A stretch of 64,000 nucleotides of DNA from Russula earlei. Lineage: Eukaryota; Basidiomycota; Agaricomycetes; Russulales; Russulaceae. The position numbers and the translations under genes were made by a program. Shown here in pieces: positions 12,375 through 24,590 of this stretch; within the stretch, counting starts at the first letter, position 1, and every line of letters begins with the position of its first letter. Below the pieces are notes generated by a model. That model worked only from the letters and a program-made list of their open reading frames with translations, did no database searches and was not told the origin of the DNA. The stretch lies in contig JAGFNK010000098.1 of NCBI GenBank assembly GCA_025769875.1, positions 62,001-126,000 of the forward strand, read 5' to 3'.

Positions 12375-14752
12375 AAGGGTTGGCGATGTCGCTCTCGTTC
12401 TCGCTCGACGGCTTTTCTACTCATTCCGTCAGTGGTCGAGTCAAGAGCACAATGCTGCCCATACTCGTGGGTATCTGTTCGGGGAAGCGTAAAAGCGGCC
12501 CTTCATGACTTTGTGCAACCTTGTTCATGCAAGCTTCTGACGATAGGACTGCGCGCTTCCGTCATACTGACATGGCGTGTAAAGTTAATATGTCGGAAAG
12601 GTCTGAAACCTGTATGGGCGACAAGGCACTTGTTGACTCCTCTGACCTGTCCAGAAGTTCGCGATGTAATAGGCAGAGAAAGATACCAGGAAAGACGGGA
12701 GACGAAAGGCGACGCGTGTCGTCTGGGGCCGACATGGGTGTAGCTGCCGGTGCAGAGCCTCCGGATGTTTTGACCACAGGTCCAGTTTCACCCGTTCGAA
12801 AAAGTCATTATTAACCCACGAAATTACCGCTAGCTCCAGAAAATAAATTTATTTAAAGGTCTCAGGGATAGCTGCGCAGGTGTCCCTTGACGATACCGGT
12901 GAAATGGGCCACAGACCACGAGGAGGGTAAGAAATTTAATTGTGCGCTTTTGCATTTATCCTTCGCGAAGGTTCTCGAAGCGTCGCCGTTGTCCCTGACT
13001 GAACGTGCCTCGAAGGACTGTGCTCCACGAGTCGAAGGGGGTTGGTCTTTGATCGACAGCGCCATATTCACTCTTTGAATCTTCTTTCATGAACCTCCGG
13101 CGGCGTAGCGGCGCGGAATTTGATCTAATCTCGTCTTGGTCGTAGGCGCTCCGTGGACCCACCTGAGGATCGTATCCACGTCTCTGAACGAACGTATCAC
13201 CGTGCGCGAATGAATGAAACCCGGATTTCCGTGTGGATACTAATCGAGAACAAGGGGCCTCCCGTCTACGAGATGCATGCATGTCAGAGTGGGTTGAGTT
13301 TTCGTGGCCACGCTCGCCATCCGAGGCCGCATAGCGCCGCTCAGGACTAGTCTAGCGTCAAGTGTAGGATAGAGTTACACACATCCACATCCGGACAAGT
13401 TTGAGAAGCCGGTGCTTAGTCGAATGAATGGTGAATGGGTGGATGGGGTTAATAGACAGCCAAAAGTACCTCAGTCATCGCCGAGGAACTCCGCCGTCGT
13501 GAGACAAGGTTCCTATCAATGACTCATGCTGTCCAACAGAGACGCCACGAAAATTTCCGCGGTGCACAGCAAACATCCTATGGGAAAAGGAAAGCGTGAT
13601 GGATGTTGAGTTGAATGAACCTGCGTGAGGAAAAGAGAGCGGCGAATTGGACGAGACTCGATTGGGGCTGCGATCAATGTAATCACGTAATCACCTAGTC
13701 ACTGATGCTCAGCCCGCCTTTCGACTGCGATCCCATCTTTCAACTTCTCTCTCTCGGACGACGACACACAGAAGTGGTTCTCAGGTTTCCATTGAGTCGC
13801 AAAATGGACGACAGAGTGCCGTCGTGATACGCATCTAGCTACGTTCCTGCTAGAGCACCTCGTCGAGTCGTAGATTACGTAGATCTGGCAACTTACGGAA
13901 TTTTTCAAACCGTGACTACCACGAGGAAGACGAGAAACAGTCTCAATGATTATATGGGGATGTGCTTTACGCGTTCACATACCGTTTCGTCTCGTCGCTG
14001 AGCCCAGGCTTCGAGGATATATTCGATTTGAAAAAGCGAGTGAATGCTGGGCTTTTAAAAGCAAGCATTGAACCACTTTTAGACTTGTAACACCCGAACC
14101 TTTACGCATCTGCAGAACTCCAGACTGTCGATCGAGGCAAAAAAAATGCGGCGCAGCGATCATTCCAATGCCGTCATGTCCCAAACCAAGTGGCGGTCCC
14201 GAAAATGTATCCAGCTGCGCATGCGAACGAACCCAGGGACGATGAGAAATTTCATTCCCCAACAAGTCATCACCACGATATTGATGTGCGCACTCGCGTT
14301 AGACCGGAATCCTTGACTATCTGAGTACACATGAGTTCTAGAACAATCTCATATCCACCAGTTCCGCAACATAGATCTTCTTGGGGTGGATTACATCTGG
14401 CATCCCAGGACATCGCTTATTGGAGATATGAGGCGGGAACATAAGATCGCCGAGAGCGTGAAATTCGGCGTCAATTTTTAGGACTCCATGGACAGGCGAT
14501 GACAGAAACGAGTCCGCAAAAAAACATGGTGAAGCCCAAAGGCGAGCGCAGCGTCGAGGACGTAAGACGTGCCGCAGCGCTCCGCCATGCGGGGCACAGT
14601 CAGTCAGTGCTGCGGGAGCACATTCTGTTCTGTTAGATGAAATGTCATCGACTCAGTCACACCGTTTTGGTTGCGTGACAGTGTGTGACAGACGGGTGCC
14701 AGTCAGCCCAGCCCACGCCGACGTTTCCATCGCGTCATTGTATCTTTTGCTG
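12375..14752. other. divergent intergenic region, no gene recognised
   Basis: A 2.4-kb stretch between the start of the minus-strand F-box gene and the start of the SR140-like gene. Minus-strand open frames at 12956-13282 and 13975-14265 have a moderately protein-like look, but no recognisable domain and no convincing start or splice partner. They are not called. Confidence 0.35.
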
Positions 14753-17530
14753 ATGGACAAAACCAAGACCAGGTTGGTCGCCTTTTTTGACAACGACGAA
14801 GACGACTCTTCGTTTCCAGTGCGACGGATAGAACTTTTCTTCTCATGCCTCCACGCTCACCATTCCTTCCTGCGATAGCAAAAGACCGTGGACGATCAGA
14901 AGCTCTCTCAGTATGCCCAAGGCACAGTGAAAAAGTCAAAACGAGAAAAGGAGAAAGAGGCAGCGGAGGTCAAACGAAAAGAGGAGGAGGAACAGGCCGC
15001 CAAGGCATACGCCGAGTTTTTGGATGCTTTCGACGCCGACGACAGCGCACCTGCAAGGCGAAGCGCGAAATCGAGCAACTTCGTCCGTTCTTCGAGGGAT
15101 TCTGGTGCTGCATATACGCCGTCAGGATACTCTCGATCAGATGCGCCTTCCCGCTCCATGCGTGCATTTGAACTGTCTAAGGTGTGCTGGCTTGTTCACA
15201 GGCGTGATCATTGCTACATGACCGTAGTCTCCATCTCCCCCAGCTGCGCCAAGGCCAAAAGGCAAACGTGCCATGGATGCCTTCTTAGAAGAGATCAAGA
15301 GGTCAGACCGAAATGCGCTACAGCATGCTCGTCCTCCTCATCACAATGTTGCACAGGGACCAGGCAGACCGAGAGGCTCGCTTTGCGAGGAGTTGTAAGT
15401 TCACAACGCGGTTCTTTTCTGTCAATCCTGATTCATCTCCCTCGAAGCTCACGCACGGTCTGCGACTGCCATGGCAGGTAAGTTTCTGTCTGTCCGCGAC
15501 AATATGAAACAATTCACCACGTTTTTCAGCTTATGAAGGACAGAGTGGAAGTAAAGACCGAGGGGACCCAGAGGTAGTCAAGCATTCTCGTCCTCCTCTT
15601 TTCCTGACTGATTATATACAGACTTCTAATGTCTTCGTCGCAAACCTTCCTCCTCACGTTACCGAGCAAAGTTTGGGAACTTTCTTCGCCCGTATGGGCC
15701 CCGTTGGCTCAGTTTGTGTCTGTCTTACCCTCAACTCTTCATTAACTTATTAGAGACCAAGGTTAAAATTATGTGGCCACGTGGTGACGGTGCGTCTGGG
15801 CCCGGCGCAGACATGACAGCCGCTCGACGCAACAGAAATTCTGGACTCAGCGGATTTTGTCTCGTTCATGAGGCGGAGAGACGCTGAGGCAGCCCTAAAA
15901 GAATTCGATGGATTCGATTGGGGAGGATCTATCCTTCGCGTTGGTTGGAGTAAAGCTGTTCCCATCGCCGCCAAGCCGATGTACGGTCAGTGGATGCCAT
16001 TCATTCCGTATTTCACCAGACATCGAACGAAATTTATTAGTCGCTCAAAGATCCCGCTCTCCTAGCCCAATGCCAGAAAGGCGTAGATCCCCCTCGCGCT
16101 CGCGCTCGCGCTCCCGTGATCGTGACCGTCGACGCAGTAAACGCTCGCGCAGCCGTTCCTATTCCCCTCGACGTGGGTCTCGGTATTCACGTTCCCCAAG
16201 GCGGTCGTACGGTCGTTATCGCAGGCACAGCCCTTCACCCCGTGGTCGCCGTTCGCCTCGTGGGCATGCGACGGATGATGACGAGGTCACTGACACATTT
16301 ATAAGGACCGTCGTAGCGGAGGTGAAGGGTCATGGCCAAAAATATGAAGAAAGTTTGAAGGAAATGGAGAAAGAGAACCCGAGATATTCCTTCCTCACAG
16401 ACCCACTATGTGAGTATATCGCACACGTGTTTTGAACGTGTTTCCGGCTGACAGCCAGTTTGGCAGCACCGAAAGCACAGATTGTATCAATCATTGGTAA
16501 AGAGGGATGGGACTGTAGAGCCAGAGTTTGAGGATGAGGTGGGAATTTTATCTTTAGACATCACATGCATTGACAATGTGGTCTTGAAGGGTTACAACAG
16601 CGTTTTCTCGACAGATTCCGCCGAGGAATCTGAGAAGGAGCGTACCCGCAAGACAAAACTCGGCAAATTGGCCCGAAAACGCTTTGAAGCCATCCTTCGA
16701 TCTTTGAGCGGCACACGCGGTGAACTCGCTCGATGTATGGCTTTCAGCTTGGAGCACGCAGAAGCTTCGAATGAGGTATCTGTTCTGTTCCAACAGCATG
16801 TTTCGTCCCTTTCTTAGCGCAATCTGCATAGGTTGCCGATATTATTATTGCCTCCCTGCTTGTCGATGGCACCCCTGTGCCCCGCAAGCTCGCTCGCTTG
16901 CATCTCATCTGTGACATCTTGCACAACTCTGCTGCGCCGCTTCCCATGGCTTGGAAGTTCCGACAGGAGTTTCAAAGTAGGCTCGGTCTCGTTTTCGACC
17001 ATTTTTCGACAATCTATCACTCTTTCCCGGGTCGCATCACGGCAGAGACATTCAAGAGCCAGATCACCGGCGTCGTCGATATTTGGGAGGACTGGATCGT
17101 ATTTCCACCAGAGTTCATTCAACATTTGAGGCGGAGGATCGAAGGGCAGGTGGAGGAGGATGCGCCAGTAGTCGAGGAGGCTCCGGCGTTTGTCGAGGAA
17201 CCTGCACCTGCGCCTGTCTCCCGTTTCAAAACTTCGTCCTTCAAGCCCGCCGATGAACTTGCTGATCTTCCAAAAACAACGACGACCGAAGATGATGGCG
17301 GGGAAGCCCCGATGGATATGGGAAGCGACGTGGATGACCAATCCTTGAATGACATCGACGGGGAACCACTTGAAAATATTGACGGCGAGCCCATAGACGA
17401 CGTCGATGGCGCCCCTATGGAGGAGGACATTGACGGTGTCCCTTTGGAAGATGATGTTGATGGTATTTCCTTGGATAAAGATATCGATAGTGGGCCGACG
17501 GAGGATGTTGACGGGGAACCGATGTTCTAG
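14753..17530 (+). CDS. SR140/U2SURP-like splicing factor (RRM-SURP-CID), one apparent frameshift
   Basis: Twelve exons: 14753-14818, 14879-15181, 15228-15301, 15357-15394, 15448-15477, 15530-15573, 15622-15711, 15762-15985, 16020-16409, 16459-16538, 16590-16775 and 16832-17530. They give about 740 aa if one extra base is discounted. Domain order: a charged coiled N-terminus; an RRM starting at TSNVFVANLPPHVTE with IMWPRGD and GFVSFM strands; an RS-rich linker; a SURP module ending LYQSLV; a CID (RNA polymerase II CTD-interacting fold); and an acidic tail of repeated D-[IV]-DGxP units that the animal U2SURP also carries. The family acts with the U2 snRNP in pre-mRNA splicing in the nucleus. 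Two oddities: a TTTT run near 15854 puts the RRM out of frame by +1, and intron 8 (15986-16019) is only 34 nt. Confidence 0.85.
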
Positions 17531-20431
17531 TCGAGGTAGTAGAATTCACGTGACTGCGATCCTCATAAACCGTAAAGATCATGATGAATCGAACTACCAC
17601 CACAGGGGGCTCCTTCAATCACGACCACCACCAGGTTCACGGAAAAGCTGGGGGAAGGATAGGCAGTGAGGATGACAGTGAGCTCTGCAATGTCAGAGCC
17701 ACCTGTCTGAGCCTTCATTTAGAGCAATGGCCCCCTTTACACCAAGTAAACTGTATGAACGACTGCCCCACCAGGTGGACAGCAGAGACACCCCTCTGTG
17801 ACTTCCTGTTGTAAATGTGCTTACAAAGTGCCTCTCCATGAGGGCTGCCATCATTGCAGCCATTGAAAGTGCATGGCTGGCAGGGCCCATAACCTGTTGT
17901 GCAGCATAGAGCACAGCTAACAGGCTAAGCAACCCCACCTTAGAGGTTGTGCTAAGTGCTCAAGTGATATTGGGGTGTAGAACAATGTGTATTCTCCTCT
18001 ACATGTAGGGTACATCAGGAAAATCTGAGATTTGCTTAGTGACACTTAGGCCCCTTTTACCAACCAAGAATTCTTGAATCTTGAACTTGAACTTGGATTT
18101 TGGGATTTTCCAGGTGTGACAGGTGTGACAGGTGTGATGTAAGTGACATAATAAACTAATATGAGTTACTTTTTGGTGTGATTTGTTGGGTTTACATGTG
18201 ATATGTAAAATATTTTTTCTAACCCTTCCTTCCACTCCTTCCAAGTGGGGTATTGCAAGCATGTCATTAAGGCAGAATATGTGTCACCAATGTGTGGGTG
18301 CACATCTTTGTGCACATTTTATATGTGCAGCTCTGGTGAAAATGGGGCTGCAAACACCCAGATGTTGAGCTCAAGTTGGATGAGTTTGATGCTGACATGT
18401 CATGTGTAACCCCATATATGTGAATATGCAAATGACAACATAAAAAAATGCATATTAATTTATTATATACATCATATCACTTACATCACTCCTGTCACTC
18501 CTGTCACTCCTGGAAAATCCCAAAATCCAAGTTCAAGTTCAAGATTCAAGAATTCTCAGTTGGTAAAAGGGGCCTAAGCTAGGTCTCCTCATGAATTTGC
18601 TTAGCTGGGCTGCTTATCTGCCTTATCCTCAGGCTTAAGCTGCTTATCTGGGCTTATTGTCTGGCTTATTTGGGCTTAGGCATGGCTCTATGTGTCATGA
18701 ACCATTTCCTGGAGAGGGCCCTTGAAGGACCCTTCCTTATGAGAGGAAACCCAGCCTCTATGGTGTCACCCTGTTCACATGGACAAAAGGGGTGAGTAGA
18801 GGTGTCCACAATATCATGCGTGCATTGTTGTGCAAGCGATTCTTGGCACAATTGACATACAGCAAGCCCTACTTAATGGCAACCTTTTTAGCAATAAAGG
18901 ACAGTATTATAGCCTCCCTAAGGACCCTTTAGGATGACCCTAGGTGCTCTACAATAGGCACTAACATGATACTAAAGACCTTACAACGTGTTATTAGACT
19001 AACTCTAATAACCATAGAACAAACTATAAAGCAATACTAAGGACCCTAATAGAAGTATCAGGGTTGACTCTAAGGACCCTAATGGAACTATATAAGGGGC
19101 CTTATAGGCAACTCTACTCCCTGAACCACACTAACAAGTCCTCAAATGACCAGCCCTAAACTAACTAACAGCAAATGAATCAGGTGCTTTGCACGTGTAC
19201 TAAAGCAGTGAACACATGGACAGTAAAGACTCTTACTCATCAAGAGGAGTCTTCTTACTCATCTGTCTATTGTGCTTGATAACAAGGTTATAACTTGTTC
19301 CCTATTTAGCAGTTCTTTTGTAGTATATAAGTGCTCAATAAAGTAGTGGACAGTCTTCAGACTGTCCATTTGTTTACGGCACTCTCTATCCCTGGGATAC
19401 TCCTTTAAGGACCATCCCCTTGTGACCATTCTGGCTTCTTCCATGCATACCTGCTCAACTCTACCAGTGACTGTACCTCTTTGGTACTTGCTACTGCTTT
19501 GGACTCTACTCCTTGCCCATGCCATCTTAGACATCTATTGACTCATCTTCGAGCTTATCCCTTGCTCTTGAACTGGATAGTTCAACAGTGAGTCTTGACA
19601 CAGACCATGATTATGCAAGCATCATAACTGAGCATGGCAAATGCACACTGCACAATTGTGCAGCACAAGGCCAATGTTTTGTGCATGAAGTTGGAAAATC
19701 AGTGAAAGACAAAACCTTATGCTTCAACAAAGATCAAGGCCTGGTTTGTGACAAATCCTGAGCTAAAGGAGGCATTTGAAGCAGAGGAACAAGAACAAAT
19801 TATTTGGGAGAGAAAATAAACCAAAAAATGTGCTGATAAAGCTACTGAAGATTTGGCTCAGGCTATATGAATTTGTGAAGGCACTGTCTCAAAGGTTTTT
19901 GACACTTCTTTTTCTTCATACAAGTGCAAGGAAGACCTTATGTGATTGCAGGTGCACTTGAGCTCTCAATGGAGGGCACCACATCTGAACTCACCACATG
20001 TATCAAAGTGCAGCTTGTTGCACATCTGGGGTTGGAAAACAACCACTGGTCTGTGGGACTCTATGGCAGGCAACATAGTAGTAATCAACAGTGTCCCTCC
20101 TCATCATCACTGGCCTTGTCAATAGAACCCTCATATGCTGCACAACCATTTGCACAACTGCTGTTACAGCACTCAGGTTCAACTTACAGTACCACACTTT
20201 ACAATACTACTATCCAGACTCAAGAATAGAACCAGAGTCCACTCAATTAGATGCTACTCCATTACAACTGTTTTCCCTAGTTGCCACCTAATCAAATTGC
20301 CAATAACATGGGGATGTTTCATCCCAGGCAGACTTTAATTTGGCATGTGTTACATGTCCATTACTTTCATGACATTTGTGACTGCTGAGATGGTAGTGAA
20401 CTGCTGAGTTTCCAGTGACCCATAGTGAGTA
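17531..20431. other. AT-richer, repeat-derived region
   Basis: Base composition is visibly more AT-rich than the flanking genes. The region contains the MITE at 18049-18574 and a copia-type junction motif near 17880-17898. Short direct repeats occur: GCTTATCTG-type around 18600-18680 and AAGGACCCT-type around 18920-19090. A TATATAAG plus AATAAAG pair near 19330 is LTR-like. No intact coding frame is seen. It looks like layered transposon debris. Confidence 0.55.
18049..18574. mobile_element. MITE-like element with about 95-bp terminal inverted repeats
   Basis: The first and last roughly 95 bp are near-perfect inverted copies (18049-18143 and 18480-18574), starting GGCCCCTTTTACCAA and ending in its complement. 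Few mismatches are visible, and some are in a three-fold GGTGTGACA / GGAGTGACA subrepeat. A TA dinucleotide flanks each end (18047-18048 and 18575-18576), which fits a TA target duplication as made by Tc1/mariner-type transposases. The 330-bp interior has no coding capacity, so the element would be non-autonomous. Confidence 0.8.
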
Positions 20432-21886
20432 CTAATCCCGTTGGTGGATGAGCACAGGGTGACCAGAGAGTTTTCGCGCAGCGACGAATCTCTCCACATA
20501 TTTCGGAACAGATACTGATGGCTGGAGGTCTTTAAAGAAAATATTCTGTAGCGCGGGTAAGACTTCTGTTCCTCTTTCTCCCGTGAGCTCTTCCAGGGCT
20601 CGGAAAACATGTGGTGCAACTTGATGGGATAGGAACAGATCTTCCACAGCAGTGAGCGGGGCCAGGAGTTCCAGCCATTGTGCTTCCATGTCACCAGTCC
20701 AGCGTGATCGAGAGGCGTCCACGATGTCGAGCTGCACCAAAGTGGAGAGGAGAGGAAAGAACGAGCTGTGGATCTGGGCCAGCGATGTAAGCAGCCGATC
20801 CAAGAGCGAGCTGTAGCAGATTCTCAACGAGAGCTTCGGAAACTGATTCGGGCATCTGAAAATTGCGAATTCAATTTCACGATTGAAAGCGCGCAGAGAT
20901 GCTTTGTCGCATGTCTTGAACGATTCTGCGTGATTGATCAGCCGGTGTAGTTGTGGGAGGACAAAGTCGGAGTCCATCCCGAACACTACGTCTAGACTGT
21001 GAAGAAGGGGAGCCTCGATTTGGGCGAGTAAGTCCTCCAAGTACTCGTGAATGCCGTAGAACGAAAGTTTGGTGAGAGCGGGGAGGACAGAGCGTGTGAG
21101 CGGAAGTGGAGGTCGTGCCGAATATCGAGGGAATGGGAATCCAAGGCGAAGGTATTCAAGTCTGGACATGACCGACAGGGCGGTGCCCAAATCCTGGGGC
21201 GAAAAGTGACCGGAAGCGGGAATATTCCAAAGGCCAAGCACGACAAGTTGATTGGAAGACAAAAGTAGTTTAGGAATTTCTGGACACGGGCAATCATCCA
21301 ACGAGAGATATCGCAGAAGTGGGGCGGATCCGCCCAAGAACGAATCCGGAAGGGACGTCGCAGTGCTGTCTTGTACCCAAAATTGAAGAAATGTCAGCTC
21401 GGGGAATGGTTTCTGTATCGCTGCTGCCAATCTTTCCCATTTTGATGTTGGGACGTCGGACAAGCGGATTTCACATATACGATGATGGTGCTCTGACTCG
21501 AGGGCAGCGGCTAAGTTTTCCCAGGAGTTCGCCGAGTAATCGAATGGATCTTGTCTTATCACTACAGGCAAGAGTGGCCAGAGGTCCAGGAGCTCAGACA
21601 TGGGTCTTCTCCCTCTGTACTCGATTCGCAGGTTCAGGCGACGTGGCGATGCAAACACGACATGTCGCCATCTTTGACACACATGGACCAGTGTATGCCA
21701 TCCGTCTGTCCCTGTGCTCGGGTCATTCACGTAGAAATGGAATATTTCCAGGAGGATAACATCATGTTTAAGAAGCTTGTGAATCACCACATGGTCTAAA
21801 CTCCACTGGTCAGTGGTCGTTATGGGCACCGAGCAATAAAGACATACCCTGGCGATGTTCACAGGAGGCCTGGGGGGAACCACCAA
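20432..21886 (-). CDS. F-box/LRR-like protein
   Basis: A single long open frame of 484 codons on the minus strand. The N-terminal part has an agaricomycete-type F-box: an ILLEIFHFYV helix, then TLVHVCQRWRHVVFASPRRLNLRI. Leucine-rich segments follow (LRYLSLDDC, LEYLRLGF, LTKLSFYG), with irregular spacing as in F-box/LRR proteins. It would act as a substrate receptor of an SCF ubiquitin ligase, with substrate unknown. The 5' end is not resolved. The open frame begins without an in-frame ATG before the F-box, and a GT-AG intron (donor after the codon at 21853, acceptor just before the F-box) is possible. A spliced upstream exon is therefore likely. Confidence 0.75.
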   Translation of the reverse strand: MVVPPRPPVNIARVCLYCSVPITTTDQWSLDHVVIHKLLKHDVILLEIFHFYVNDPSTGTDGWHTLVHVCQRWRHVVFASPRRLNLRIEYRGRRPMSELLDLWPLLPVVIRQDPFDYSANSWENLAAALESEHHHRICEIRLSDVPTSKWERLAAAIQKPFPELTFLQFWVQDSTATSLPDSFLGGSAPLLRYLSLDDCPCPEIPKLLLSSNQLVVLGLWNIPASGHFSPQDLGTALSVMSRLEYLRLGFPFPRYSARPPLPLTRSVLPALTKLSFYGIHEYLEDLLAQIEAPLLHSLDVVFGMDSDFVLPQLHRLINHAESFKTCDKASLRAFNREIEFAIFRCPNQFPKLSLRICYSSLLDRLLTSLAQIHSSFFPLLSTLVQLDIVDASRSRWTGDMEAQWLELLAPLTAVEDLFLSHQVAPHVFRALEELTGERGTEVLPALQNIFFKDLQPSVSVPKYVERFVAARKLSGHPVLIHQRD

Positions 21887-22707
21887 TCATAGTCGAGGAG
21901 CGGGCCGCGCAAGGTAGTAATGACTGGACGAGGCCAGTGAGCAATGAGACGTGAAAACGGAGAGGCCGAGGATGGCTATGTGAAGCTTACTGACTTGGGA
22001 CATGGCGACACTCGCTCGACGTTGCCGTACAGGGGGTAGGGTAATAGAGTAAGGTGATGATTCCAGTCGCGAGTAGCGGCACGCTTAGGGGTGTTTCACC
22101 CATGCCCCACGTTCAGTGAACAGCCTCCTGATTTACACCGCTGTTGGCCTGAGCGAAGCACGAGTTCGTAAAATTGCCCAGAACGGATAAACGTGAGTAG
22201 TACCTCGCCTTGGAGCGCTAGCGAACCGCAAGGAGTGATCGCGTGCCATGTGGATCAGTTGGCGGTGTCCATTCTTCACTCCTCTGCCGCTACATCTTTC
22301 GTTCCGATTTGTGCTCTACACATTCACAAGGCGAACACACCCCCAACGCCCTCGCTTCTGCCTCTCCCAACAAGTCCGACGTGCCCCAAAAACAACTGAA
22401 GAGCCCTGCTCAACACCACCACCGGGGGATTGTTTGCAATGTGGGCATGCAGAGATGACGGTGGTTCGAGTTCAAGAAGAGGCATGAACCCCCAATACTT
22501 TCCTACTAATGAACGATTTTCGATCGGTCTCGCCAAGACATAGATTGTATCCGAGAGAAAATGGACGACTGAGGTGCAGATATGTAGTGGATAAGGACAG
22601 GCTCTGGTCAAGGAAGTACTAGCGCTCGCACGAGATCGAAGATACAGGCGCCCATCGCACCATTGCCATATCCGCTTGTCCTGTCCTCACGTTCTCCTCA
22701 TTCTATC
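21887..22707. other. divergent promoter region
   Basis: An 820-bp spacer between the F-box gene (minus) and the membrane protein gene (plus). It probably contains the unresolved first exon of the F-box gene on the minus strand and both promoters. Nothing else is recognised. Confidence 0.4.
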
Positions 22708-24110
22708 ATGATTGTCGTTCTTGCCATACTTGCAGCTACCCGCGCATCACCTCTTGGCCAATCCTCACCACCTCTCGTCTCTCTTGACCAATTTCGAACC
22801 CGGGCCCTCTCGTGCGATGATCCCAATGGATGCAGATCGCTCTGGAACATTATATGGAGTTGTGCGGTTACCATCTTCTTATGTGCCTGGGTCTCCGTGC
22901 ACCCAAACATTCCGAGCCCTGACGAGAGGTGGCCAAGGGTCGCGGTGCGACGTGTGGGACTCATGCTGGCCGCGCTTTTTGTCCCAGAAATGATGATTGG
23001 ATGGGCACTGAAACAACGACTGGCGGCCGTAGAACTGGCAGAGAGGCACAAAGGTGAGTCCTAAGGCTTTGGGAAAATGATTAATGGTGACAATGCGACG
23101 TAGGAGAGGGATGGACAACCACCCATGGATTCTTCGCGATTATGGGAGGATTCATGGAGTATGAAGGAAACCGGTCTATCCGAGTGCTGCTGCCTGAACA
23201 GCTGGAATCCTATTCTCTGACGGGCAACGGCGATTTCCCTCGGATCGCTAAAGAGGAGATCGAGGACAGGAGCAAGGGAGACTTCATCTCCAAATCCCTC
23301 GTCATCCTGCAATCGGGGTGGTTTGTGACACAAATCATCGCGCGCGCACTCCAAGATCTACCAATTACCGAACTGGAGCTCGTCACGGTTGCGTTCGCGA
23401 CTCTCAATTTCGTGATGTACCTCCTGTGGTGGGACAAGCCGCTGAACGTGCAGCGTGGCGTGCGAGTGTACAAGAAGCGGGAGACAGAAGAGGTCATCGA
23501 TGATGGGGATGTCGAAAGCACGAACTCGGTTGGATTCTTTGTTGCACTCCGCGACGCACTTTATGAGCTTCCAGCCGCAATCCTCCGCGGACCGCAATTG
23601 GGTACCGGCTTCGTCGGAGACCCGTGGATATACCGTGTCCTCGTTTGGCCCGTCGGCATACCATTCCTAATCGTTGGTGGATATGACATGTACGAGGACT
23701 TGAAGAGGGTCGACACGTTCTATCCTCAGCATTGGGTCAGCGGCACTAGAAAGAGGATCTTGGCAGGGTGCATCGTGGCCGCTGTTGCGGTGACCTTCGG
23801 TGGCATTCACTGCTCTGGATGGTCCTTCGCTTTTCCCTCAAACACAGAGAGAGTCCTCTGGCGTGTCGCATCGGTCTCCATAGTCGCCATTCCAATTCCG
23901 TATACGCTACTCGTGGTACTCCTCCTTGCTCAGCCGGGTATCAAAGATTCCCTTCCCGGTATGCTTGGCATTCTTCACATGATACTGATATTCGCTTACA
24001 TGCTCGGTCGACTAGCATTGCTTGTACTCCCTTTCCTGTGTCTTAGATCGCTTCCTCCGGCGGCCTACCATGTTGTACACTGGGCTACATTCATCCCGCA
24101 CGTACTATAA
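22708..24110 (+). CDS. multipass membrane protein, unknown function
   Basis: Two exons, 22708-23053 and 23104-24110, separated by a 50-nt intron, encode 450 aa. The ATG at 22708 is chosen because it opens a typical signal peptide (hydrophobic core, then Ala-Ser-Pro). About seven further hydrophobic segments follow: near residues 50-70, 85-105, 215-235, 300-320, 345-370, 385-410 and 415-445. A hydrophilic loop of about 100 residues lies between the second and third. I recognise it as the sort of expanded agaricomycete membrane protein that carries no named domain. The subcellular membrane and activity are unknown. Confidence 0.7.
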
Positions 24111-24590
24111 TTTGTTGTCACATCACCGCCATGCTACTTCCAGTACTCTATGATGCTTGATAGCGACTACCGTCCGAAGATGCACAGCGACGTACATTCT
24201 AGTGGACTAGTCGTGAAATTTGGTAATTGCGTGCTTTATGTGCTTATGGGTTATGCACAAGTATTGAAGTCGAATACAAACATGACCTGTGGACACAAAA
24301 GGGTTACTACGGCCATGAGTCGACTGTACATATTGCGTACAATGACCTGGATGCTCACAGCGCTCACCTTCAGCGGTGATCGGCTGCGTGGAGTTAACAT
24401 CTCATCTAAATTAATATGTCATGTCTAAATAGTTTCCGTACGGACGCGATCATGGCTTGGTATTACGGTCGTTGGGATTGACTAGGTTCGTATGATAAAA
24501 TGACATCGACGCATATGGGACTGCCCTAAATAATTACCCCCCAACCACACGTCCGCGCCCGTGACATTCCCTTAGTATATTGTACGATCC

